Origin: Antedon bifida
Taxonomy: Eukaryota; Echinodermata; Crinoidea; Comatulida; Antedonidae
Length of the DNA stretch: 64,000 nucleotides
NCBI GenBank assembly: GCA_963402885.1
Contig: OY727097.1
Coordinates: 12,896,001 to 12,960,000 of the forward strand
Reading direction: 5' to 3'
Below the pieces are notes generated by a model, which did no database searches, had not been told where the DNA came from, and worked only from the letters and a program-made list of their open reading frames with translations. The stretch's first letter is position 1; each line of letters starts with the position of its first letter. Position numbers and translations under genes: made by a program. Below, one piece after another: positions 35,901 to 45,647 of the stretch.

Positions 35901-36224
35901 TACACACTAATTATTGAAGTCAAGATGCTCCTGCCATCGTAAACGTATGCTATCGTCGTCTTGTAAAAAGAGGGACAGTCCCTTTTCGCTTGGTAATATG
36001 ATGCAGTTTGTATACACGCGTCGTATCGTATACGGATCGTATACGGATCGTATAATTAGGAAATTGTTTATAAATGATCGTATACGGTTCGTATATGTTT
36101 ATTATGCGGGCAGGAACTTCCGAATTGACGTATACGTTTCGTATACGAAGTGGACTTCCTATACGAAACATATACGAAACGTATGTAAATCGTATACGTT
36201 CGTATACGGCTTTTTTGCAAAGGG
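32967..36224. mobile_element. 3.26-kb non-autonomous DNA transposon with CGTATACG arrays, inserted in integrin E6
   Basis: Perfect terminal inverted repeats begin CCCTTTGCAAAAAAGCCGTA and end with the complement TACGGCTTTTTTGCAAAGGG. The flanking exon sequence GTAGTAGTT | TTATGATG compared with GTAGTAGTTATGATG in copy 1 shows a TT duplication (GTT if the last G is counted). Both ends carry many copies of the palindrome CGTATACG and variants (33,0-33.18 kb and 36.0-36.21 kb), likely subterminal transposase-binding sites. The interior has no transposase frame. Superfamily not assigned. Reading through from E6 meets a stop within about 45 codons. Confidence 0.85.
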
Positions 36225-39200
36225 TTATGATGTAAGTTTGCAGTTTTTCATAGCACCTTTATTTTTATTTGAGGTTTTTTCCCAGTAGTTTTTTTTTTAC
36301 AAATTATTATGTCATTAACACAAAATCAGCTAAGCAAACATTTATGCTGTTTGTGGAACAATTTTTTGGTTTATAGGCCTTTATCGAGTGTAAATAAAAT
36401 TAGGCCTACATGCCATTAGAACTTCTTGAAAAATTGCTTTTTCTACAGGCTTCGATGAATAAAGTATTGATGATTTTTAATGATATTGCAATATTTTTAA
36501 ATTTTTTTTTTATATAGTATTTATATGCATTTTTAATGTTTATACAAATTATATTCTAAATTTTTTTTATACAATCAGTGCAATAGGAGACCTACTAGAT
36601 AGTGATTAAGTTTGCTTTTTAGGAATCCTGTCTCTTCCTGGTTTTGTGTGATGTTTTCTTTTCTTTGTCCATGTTTTTCTATATTGTATTTTTATGGAGA
36701 CAAAAATAAATGAAATAAAGTTTGATGTAAATTTAATTTAAATTAAACATTTAACTACATAAAAAGACTTAACCTCAATTAAAGTAACTTTTTTCTTGTT
36801 CAAAATTACTTTAATTCTTTAAAGAAGAGTTATACACCATGCAGCGAAAGGATTAATGCACACATTTTGTTTATTGCACATGTTTTATTAGTTATTAGTA
36901 TCATAATTAATTAAAATAATTGTTTTTATAGAAAATTACATCTGAGATTCAACTTGTAGACACGGTGACAGCTCCTATTCATGTAACCTACTCTGCCTAT
37001 TGCGATGGCGAGACATTGACGCCAAATTCGCAGAACTGTAGTAACATTCGCTTAGGAAATGTCATTAAATTTAAACTAGATGTTAGCGTTGATGAGTGTA
37101 CAGCAAATCCTATCTCGTAAGACATGTTTACATTGTTTATTACCAATCACAAGTGGAGCATTAACCTTGGTGCATGCGTTGGAACGCTTAAAACAAATGT
37201 TTCTGCTGCCCAAGCCTGACTGACCCAATATTTGGTCAGCTTCTTTTTTAATTTGTTTAATTGTAGGAGCATTTAATGAAAAAGCGCAATTAAAATTAAA
37301 AGGCAATATTATTTTCCCAAAAATTAATCATTTTTAAATCAACACTAAGGATTGAAGTAACAAGTAAATTGAAATTGCATTTTCTCGAGAACTAATTGTC
37401 CAAAAAATTTTTTTGTTTTTTTGTACAAGAGGCAAGAGTTATAATTTGTGATTTGTAATTTTAAAACATAATTTGATTTAATGTGCACCTTTTTTTATGC
37501 GAGTAGTTTAAAAAACCTATTTCTTTTCAAATTCACTCGTTTGATGTTCGTGTTGCTGTTCTATTATTAGTCAACTGAAGCTATTGTTAATTTAAAGGCT
37601 TGTTACATAACCATTCACTAAACTCGCATACACATGCTTGTAGTGAAATTAGCCTAAATCACAAATAGCATTAAGACACACACAAATATATATACAGTAC
37701 AGTATATATATTTTTCCCGGAGTAATCTTATGTAGGAGAATTTTACAGTAGGCGGAGGTATGCACTCTCGGATTGGCTTTCTAGTTGTTATTATTATTTG
37801 AAAAATGTCCATTTACTGGATAAATGGTATGATACAAAGTTGATTAATTTCGACTGTGCAGTGGTTGAAAAAATAAGGGCTTTCTTTTAATATTAATAAG
37901 TTACAGGGTACATGATGTTCTTGAATTTTTATCAAAATGTTTAGTTTTTCAGTTAAACCTCTCGGATTTGAAGAGAACCTAGAAGTTGTCATAATAACAA
38001 ATTGTGAATGTGAATGTACCAAGTCTGTGACACCAGACAGTGAGCTATGTAGCAATGGTAATGGTTCACTGGTCTGTGGTATTTGTGAGTGTAATGAAGG
38101 CCGGTATGGAGAGGTCTGTGAATGTGATGACACTGGCTCAGACGAAACTGAAACACTTGCAGATAGTTTACCATGTCAAACGTAAGTTTTTCTAAGGTGC
38201 CATCTTTGATATTGATATTCAACTTCTTTACTTAACTCCTTTTTGGAAATGCATGATAAACTGCTAACCTAGTTTACTAGTGTTTATTCGTCATACAAAC
38301 ATTAAAAAAATATTGCTGTTGAGTATTTTACAATTGTTTGTTACTGTAAACTATAGAGGGCAGAAATCATAATTTTGATTTCTTATTTTCAATAACCAAT
38401 CAATAAAACTTGTATGTTTAAAAAATATTGGTCAAATCCTATTTTTATTTATTTCAATAGAAGTAACTCATCTTTAGTTTGTTCAGGTCAAGGGTCATGC
38501 ATATGTGGGAAATGTGTGTGTAACAAGCGACAAGTAGGTGAAATATGATTTTATAGTTTTCTTATTGGGCCATATCAGTAGATCAACTATACAGTATGTA
38601 CTGTGAGTATACTATAGTGGGTCAATTAGAGGAAAAAAGAAGTTTTTTTAAATCTGTTGCTGATGATAATTAACAATTAGTAAGTGCAAAAGATTAAAAA
38701 TAATGTAACCCTATAAATAGAGAATGTCACTCTCTGTCACGTGGTACTTCGAGTCAGTAACAAAAGACACAACACACCATCAGTATGCTTCCAATTTCTT
38801 TATTCTTGGATCTTCACCTTAGGAGCCCCCAAACTATAACCGCTAAAGTTTATGGCTTCCCAGCTCCTGAGGCTACCTACAATATAATCATCCCAACAAC
38901 TTGCTAGATAATAATTGGTACAATTGTGAAATAACACAAAATAGCAATACTATATACACATAAATTACGATATACCTAACTACGAGCTACGACGTCCCTC
39001 GGATCGGCATAGTATATGGCCTGTCACAAATCCAGGCACTGTATATAGTTTAATGACTGCCTAACCAATTATACAAGAGTAATACAACTTAAATAAATAC
39101 TACTAGGACGTTGCTTACTGCTTCAGCAGCCACTTCGAGCTTGCCCCTTACAAGTTCCTAGCCTGATCCTTGATCATATCAGCTATGGTAACTTCTTACT

Positions 39201-40264
39201 TCTCTCTACCTGGAGACCTGGGCACAACTCCAATTCTCATCAAGGCAACGCCCTACTACCTGGCATACTCTACAGTGTACCCCTTGCTTTGCATATCCAT
39301 TTAAATAATTTTAATTAATTTGTCGCCCTCTAGCGGTCTAAAACCTTTTAAATTACTGTATACGGTAAATAGAATAAAAATTAAAAAAACTATAAAAACA
39401 TTATCAACTGTGACACTCTCTTATATAGGGTTTGAGAGGAGGAGGCGAGACTGAAAGAGTCAATTTGTTATTTATAACTATATATTATTGTACATGTTAA
39501 GTTTCTCTATTTCTAATAATGGTCAACCACTATACAATCAACAGACACTGGTGTCGTGACCAGTTAGTTTATACGATCACAGACACTGGTGTCGTGACTA
39601 GTTAGTTTATACAATCACAGACACTGGTGTCGTGACTAGTTAGTTAAAAAAAATATATACAATCAATAAAGATATATTACAGTTCAATAAAAATGTTATT
39701 ACCATATTAACGTGTTTTATAATGCCAAGCTAGATTATAATCCAACCATCTAATTTTTTGCCAAATGTTGTAACCCAGCTCCTGATAATATACTGGTCAT
39801 ATATTTTCTTGAATGCGATCAATATAATATAAAATGTATTATAAATAGAGCTTTTTTGTTATGATTAATATTTTTTTCTTTTTCAAGAATCCTTTAGAAA
39901 AAATCACAGGAAAGTTTTGCAACTGTGATAACTTCTCTTGTCGCAGAGATTCTGCTGACCTCATTTGTGGTGGTATGTTCAATTTTGTTTATATTTTCTT
40001 TTTCATGCACAGACTTTGGTAAATTTAAGCTCTGCTGACAATATTAAGGATCATATCAGCATTTTTCTACTACAGTAACTAAATATCTTAAATATGATTT
40101 TAGTCTTGTTTCAAATGTAGAAGCTATGAGAGTCACTGCAATAAACAGTTTGTATTATTACCCAAAAAAGATTATTAGATTATGGCATTGCATAACCAGG
40201 TTAAACAGAAAAAATTAGTTTAGTTATAACTGCAATAACTGCAATAAGATAATCAATCTCTGTA
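36225..40264 (+). CDS. Integrin exons E7-E10 of copy 2
   Basis: E7 36932-37116, E8 37945-38181 (start chosen at TTTAG|T because E7 leaves phase 2; it then reads SFSVKPLGFEENL as in other beta chains), E9 38461-38533, E10 39888-39972. Together they give the end of betaI/hybrid, the CECEC start of the cysteine-rich stalk, and the first integrin-EGF modules (CSNGNGSLVCGICECNEG, CSGQGSCICGKCVC, CNCDNFSC). E10 leaves phase 1 and joins E11 in frame, so these copy-2 exons are the ones attached to the 3' end of the gene. Confidence 0.88.
38735..39415. mobile_element. Solo LTR, 681 bp
   Basis: It begins TGTCACGTGG and ends CTGTGACA (TG...CA with TGTCAC/GTGACA inverted ends), flanked by the 5-bp duplication CTCTC (38730-38734 and 39416-39420). 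It is absent from copy 1 at the same point. No internal retroelement genes remain, so the two LTRs recombined. It lies in the integrin E9-E10 intron. Confidence 0.85.
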
Positions 40265-40390
40265 GAAAATTTATTATATTATTTCTCTGTGATTTTTTTT
40301 TATTGTAAATTGCCTTTGAACATCATGAAAATGGTAGTATACAAATGCTCTGTGCTATATAACATGGACTTGATAGAAATAATTTATGAC

Positions 40391-40508
40391 TAAGCTCTGT
40401 CTACACTATCATACTTTGTGTGCCTAAATTGACATGCCCATCATATCAATACAATATTTGGGCACATTACACCTTTTTTGTCAAACTAGATAGTGTAGAC
40501 AGAGCTTA
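40391..40508. mobile_element. MITE with TA target site, 22 bp before the E11 acceptor
   Basis: The inverted repeats are TAAGCTCTGTCTACACTATC and its complement GATAGTGTAGACAGAGCTTA. The element is about 118 bp with a TA at each end. It occupies the region where the branch point of integrin exon E11 would normally lie. A second copy is at 44432-44572. Confidence 0.85.
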
Positions 40509-40531
40509 TAGGTATTTATTAACTTTGATAG

Positions 40532-41309
40532 GTCCATCAAAAGGAACATGGGTTTGTGGTCAGTGTGAATGCAAGCCAGGCTTTAGTGGTCCTGATTGCA
40601 GTTGTCCAACCAGCATTGAAAACTGCCTAGCATCTACTGGAAAAGAGTGCAATGACGCTGGACACTGTGAATGTGGTGTTTGCATGTGTAATGCAACACT
40701 GGTCTACGATGGCCCAACTTGTGAGGATTGTGATGTAAGTTCATTTATGTTAAAATCTTTAGTGCATCCTCAAATTCAAATGTATGATGTCATCATCATC
40801 AGGATTGATCAAATGCCCTATTCATAGAATTATTAATAAATTATTATCCATTAGTTCAATTTTAATTATTTTCTTTCATGTAATCTGGGATCTCTTTTAT
40901 ACAAAGCTTCTTTTTTCTTGAGACCCTATTTCATCATTTTAACATTGTACAGTACCATAATAATTTATACAGTACCATACTTTTTCCAATGATTTTTCTG
41001 ATGATGAATAAATGTATTTGTATTATAATATACTTCTATTTTCTATGTAAAACTGTCTTAAGTTAAAGTCATGTGACACACATCTCCGAATCGTTCTATA
41101 GACGATCCGTCCCACCTATTTTGTGCTTACTGTAGGACAGAACCCCAATTGAACATAATCATTTTACTGATATTTGTAGACATGTCCAGCTAAATGTGAT
41201 CGCAATCGTGACTGTGTGCAATGTCTAGCTTACGGTACAGGTATATCTGAGGAAAAATGCCAAGAGTGTCCTCAAAAAATTATACTTGTCGAGGAAGAAG
41301 AATTAATAG
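40532..41309 (+). CDS. Integrin exons E11-E12 (EGF 3-4 and start of beta-tail)
   Basis: E11 40532-40734 (203 bp, phase 1 in, 0 out): KGTWVCGQCECKPGFSGPDC, then CECGVCMCN and CEDCD. This is the C-C-C-CxCxxC integrin-EGF pattern. E12 41180-41309: TCPAKCDRNRDCVQCLAYGT, then CQECP, the start of the membrane-proximal beta-tail. Intact, single copy. Confidence 0.92.
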
Positions 41310-42708
41310 GTAAGAATTGTAGAAACATTTTAATTGAAAAGTAATAATTTATTTTATTTGATTTGTCTTAAAGATTCTGTAAACCTTATTGTTTCATTTC
41401 TTTTATTGTATTCATCCGATAAAAAAAACTTTAAAAAGGATAAAACACAGATTAAAATACATTAGTACAATCCAATGTCTTTGCCACGTTGTAATTGGTG
41501 GTTCACAGTTTTTATAAACTATAAAGTATAGTAGGAGAAGCATATGACAATTTAGGAAATGTTTCAGGTTTGTTCAGGGAAGAGTACCTTATGCTTTCGC
41601 GACACATGCATTGCGTACTACACTTCCTGTCAAAGCAAAATCAAAATGAACAAGTATTTTAACGAAATTTTTCTCTGAAAACTACGCTGTTATGCAAATG
41701 AGCAGAAAGGAAAGCTCTTTATTAGCTATCTGTTCATGATGTTATAAAAGTACAGTATAATCTATACTGAGTTTTAGCTGGTACTGTATAATTTATGGCA
41801 TTGTAAAATATTATTATAAGGATTTTCTTAAGCACTTAAAGGAAATCTTCTGTGATCTAATAGTTTTATATACTAGCTGTTTATTATCTTGAATTATAAA
41901 AAATTTGTAAAAAATAAAGATTATTTATAAGGGAAGAAGAAGGTTTAATTGGTAAGAAGTCGAAAAGTTGAAAAGTAGTAAACTAATTTATTATATTTAT
42001 TTTTTATTTAATTTCATTTATATATTCATCCGTTGATTAAATTGATTAAAAAATGGTCCTCATCATCTGTTTTCCATGGGGTTGTGTATTGCTGATCTAG
42101 CGAATTATAGGGCTAGGCCTGTTTGTGTGAATCAAAAGCTTTCAGCACTTGCATATTGATGTTTCCAGTTCATAAATTCCTTTCAGGGAAATTGTTTGTT
42201 CGAATAGTTTTTACTTTTTGCGAACTGAAAAAAAAATCAGGAATTGATGGAAGTAATTCTCGGGTGGGACATAAACCCATGACTTTTGGCAGTAATGACT
42301 AAAACATTGTTTGCCAAAACATTTTATTTACTTTCAAAATATAAATAAATAAAAAGTACTGCTCTAACCATTGTTGAAATATATCCCCTATGAAGAAAAC
42401 TATGCATTGCTTTCTATAAAAACCTTGTATCTCCACATAGTTTTACAGGTGGATGCTTTATATTTTGTGCTAGGTAGGTGTGTAATGAATTGGAGAATGC
42501 CAGAGATTCCAGTAAAATATAAAACTTACTAATAAATATATAAATTTCTGGTTTTAGATAAGTATTTTGATAAAATGCCACACAGATTACAGTAATAATA
42601 GTAACAATATAATTCTGGTTTTAAATAATTATTTGGAATTATTTCACAATTTTTAAGAATATAATACAAGGGTTAGCCATGGCCAGTTTTGTAATAAATT
42701 TCTATGAA

Positions 42709-43445
42709 TCACTCTGATGTTGGTATGGAAACCAAGGAATTCACTCTGATATTGGTATAAAAACAAAGAATTCACTCTGATATTGGTATAAAAACAAGGA
42801 ATTCACTTTGATATTGGTATAAAAACAAGGAATTCACTTTGATATTGGTATAAAAACAAGGAATTCACTTTGATATTGGTATAAAAACAAGGAATTCACT
42901 TTGATATTGGTATAAAAACAAGGAATTCACTCTGATATTGGTATAAAAACAAGGAATTCACTTTGATATTGGTATAAAAACAAGGAATTCACTTTGATAT
43001 TGGTATAAAAACAAGGAATTCACTTTGATATTGGTATAAAAACAAGGAATTCACTTTGATATTGGTATAAAAACAAGGAATTCACTTTGATATTGGTATA
43101 AAAACAAGGAATTCACTTTGATATTGGTATAAAAACAAGGAATTCACTTTGATATTGGTATAAAAACAAGGAATTCACTTTGATATTTTTATAAAAACAA
43201 GGAATTCACTTTGATATTGGTATAAAAACAAGGAATTCACTTTGATATTGGTATAAAAACAAGGAATTCACTTTGATATTGGTATAAAAACAAGGAATTC
43301 ACTTTGATATTGGTATAAAAACAAGGAATTCACTTTGATATTGGTATAAAAACAAGGAATTCACTTTGACATTGGTATAAAAACAAGGAATTCACTCTGA
43401 TATTGGTATAAAAACAAGGAATTCACTTTGATATTGGTACAAAAA
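42709..43445 (+). repeat. 31-bp minisatellite, about 24 near-identical copies
   Basis: The unit begins GAATTCACTTTGATATTGGT and continues ATAAAAACAAG, tandem with only a few substitutions (CTCTGA, GACATT, ATTTTTAT). Each unit carries an EcoRI-type GAATTC. It is in the integrin E12-E13 intron. Near-identity suggests recent expansion. Confidence 0.93.
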
Positions 43446-44270
43446 CCGCATATTGTACAGTACAAATCAAAACTTTGTATGAGCCACTAAATATTATGTG
43501 TTCCGACAAAAAACACAACATTTTCTGCTTTCTGATTGGCTGTTGTTCTGACAACATATTGGGTTAAAAAATATGGTATATATTAAACCTATTTTATTGA
43601 TGTTAATAAATTAATCTGATGGCAATTGGATTCAATTTAGAAATGATAATACTAATATTGCTGGTACAATCAATGAAACATATGTAGATTACATTAACAT
43701 CATAAAAAATAACTATTTGAAGCAAAGTGTCCTTAAAAACGTATGGTGTACGTTATTGTCAACGCAATGGATTATCCGAACTGTCAATTATGATTGGTCA
43801 ACTCACTAGCGTTTGTAGCGATTTCTGTTTTTTAAATCATTTTTTTCTGATTTTAATTATTTTTTAAATTATTTTATTTTATTTATAAATGTTATTTGTG
43901 TTGTATTTTTATGTTACTTGTCTTGTCAAATTATATTGTACTAAGGGTCCCTATTATTATCAGTTTTGTCTGGATGTACTATCCTTGTTAAATATTGTTG
44001 AAATAAAATAAATATGGGAACCACACCTTTTGATTAAAAAAACATTTTTTGAATATTGCCACTTAACTTGATTTTATATGGAACATAACCATGACTTTAC
44101 GCATCATCATTGTACTCTACAATTGTCTTAACCTTTTATTGAAATATCTGGTATCTTTATAGATAGAAAGTAGTTCACTACAGTTAAAATTATAAAAGTG
44201 TATCAAAATAAAATAATAGTATGGAGGTTATGAATTTATTTATGCCAAATTGGTGGTTTTTTTTTCATAG

Positions 44271-44378
44271 TAAATGGAACTGATCCTTGTACATACAAAG
44301 ATGAACTTGGTTGTCTCTTCTCTTTTAACTTTGTTATGAATGGAACAATGGAGGTGATTCTGGTACAGAAAATAACAT
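44271..44378 (+). CDS. Integrin exon E13 (beta-tail)
   Basis: A 108-bp phase 1-1 exon, acceptor TTTTTCATAG: NGTDPCTYKDELGCLFSFNF, then VMNGTMEVILVQKIT. It matches the C----DE--C-F-F-Y segment of the beta-tail. It has two N-glycosylation sequons (NGT). Confidence 0.9.
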
Positions 44379-44431
44379 GTAAGTAATGTAAAAAGAAAAC
44401 CCAAGCAAAATGAAATTCAATACAAATTGTT

Positions 44432-44572
44432 TAAAGCTCTGTCTACACTATCAAACTTTATATGACAAAAACATGTAATGTGCCCATATATGGACACAAT
44501 GATGAAAACTTCCGTATTTGGGTACATCAAACTTTTTTGTCAAACTATTTTGATAGTGTAGACATAGAGCTA
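44432..44572. mobile_element. Second copy of the TAAGCTCTGTCTACAC MITE
   Basis: It starts AAGCTCTGTCTACACTATCA and ends TGATAGTGTAGACATAGAGCT, with TA at both borders. The interior shares TTTTTTGTCAAACTA with the 40391 copy. Integrin E13-E14 intron. Confidence 0.82.
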
Positions 44573-44977
44573 TATATTGAGATCTCTGTGCACTTCACAC
44601 ACGCACACACACACCTTCATATATACAGTATACATCCCCTTATTTGACAGGGACAATTTGATGGACATCAGCAGGCATACTGAACTTTTTTCACAAACAA
44701 TTATGAAAGAGTACAAGTAACCTGTATTCTTTGTATATTAAACATCTTTTATTTTTCAATTTGAGACATGCCCTTCATTATTATACTAGAAGTTGGTACA
44801 AAGTATGTGAAATGCATGATAGAAGTAGAGTGAAAAAAAAAGATTATAATGGCTTTTTTCAGGAAATATTTTCAGAAAAATAAATGTTAGTCAAGTGCAG
44901 CAAACACGGCTTGTCTTGATTCAACATGTGCAACACTTCATGTTAATAATTTATATGAATGGTTACTTTATTTTCAG

Positions 44978-45647
44978 CGTGCCCAGAAGGAATAGATGCT
45001 TTATGGCTGGCTATTGGCATCATTATTGGTATATTACTAGTTGGTCTAGCCCTTCTGCTGGCCTGGAAGATAGCTACATATATATATGACAAACGAGAAT
45101 ATGCTAAATTTTTGAAAGAGTTAGAAAATGCACGAACAGATGCAGTAAGGAATGATTATTTTTTTTATCTTGTAGTTAATAATGTTTATTTATTTATTAT
45201 TTATGGTTTCCCTTTAAAAACCAGACCATTTTTATGTAGAGTCACCACTACATAGCATCCAAGTTCACTGTAGCTGACGTTTTAAGAAAACATTATTTAT
45301 TTTAAACATTTCTATTTGCATTTGAAATCTCTATCTATCTCTATATCTATTTCTAGTATGATTATGATGTATCGTAGTATTGTAATTGAAAATGTTAAAT
45401 CTAACAGTACTAGTAAATACCTTTAATTAAAAGTATAAGTATATATTTATGTCAATTTCTGTGATTAACATGCATTGCATTGGAACATTAGCATTGAAAA
45501 TACTAATTGAAATTTAATTATATGTTTATGAAAAATTAAACAAAAAAAATATTACTTAGACATACTTACTTGCCTTTCTTTCAGAATATAAATCCCCTTT
45601 TTAAATCTTCTACAACAACCTACAAGAATCCAACATATGGTAAATAG
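44978..45647 (+). CDS. Integrin exons E14-E15 (transmembrane helix and cytoplasmic tail)
   Basis: E14 44978-45144: CPEGIDALWLAIGIIIGILL, then VGLALLLAWKIATYIYDKRE and YAKFLKELENARTDA. This is the beta-integrin transmembrane helix with WK at the inner face and the K-x-x-x-(D/I)-x-R-E-(F/Y)-x-x-F membrane-proximal motif. E15 45585-45647: NINPLFKSSTTTYKNPTYGK and TAG, with both NPxF/Y motifs (NPLF, NPTY) that bind talin and kindlin. Phases join exactly. The tail is undamaged, so this end is still under, or only recently free of, constraint. Confidence 0.93.

Larger units (their letters stand above)
31742..40264 (+). repeat. Tandem duplication, copy 2 (integrin exons E4-E10) with three insertions
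   Basis: Exons: E4 31782-31859, E5 32370-32477 (intact, ending CAG), E6 32879-36231 (split by a transposon), E7 36932-37116, E8 37945-38181, E9 38461-38533, E10 39888-39972. Compared with copy 1 it gains a 3258-bp DNA transposon in E6, a 681-bp solo LTR in the E9-E10 intron, extra copies of a TTTATAC...GTCGTGACTAGTTAG unit near 39540-39640, and about 150 bp near 40009-40155. It lacks the LINE of copy 1. Coding differences are few (for example DGE/DSE in E4, SS/GS in E8, CCR/CRR in E10). Confidence 0.9.
25265..45647 (+). pseudogene. Integrin beta chain gene, 5'-incomplete, with a duplicated and transposon-disrupted middle
   Basis: Integrin beta subunits pair with alpha subunits as cell-surface adhesion receptors. 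Fifteen distinct exon types are found. E1-E3 occur once (25265-25361, 25760-25846, 26347-26430). E4-E10 occur twice. E11-E15 occur once (40532-40734, 41180-41309, 44271-44378, 44978-45144, 45585-45647). They cover the second half of the betaI domain (E1-E7), hybrid/EGF region (E8-E11), beta-tail (E12-E13), transmembrane helix (E14) and a tail ending in NPLF and NPTY (E15). Order, phases and motifs match integrin beta. The PSI domain and the MIDAS half of betaI are missing from the 8 kb upstream. Intact E5 exists only in copy 2 and intact E6 only in the upstream copy 1, so no colinear message carries both. It is a decaying gene, or two allelic haplotypes joined in assembly. Confidence 0.85.
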
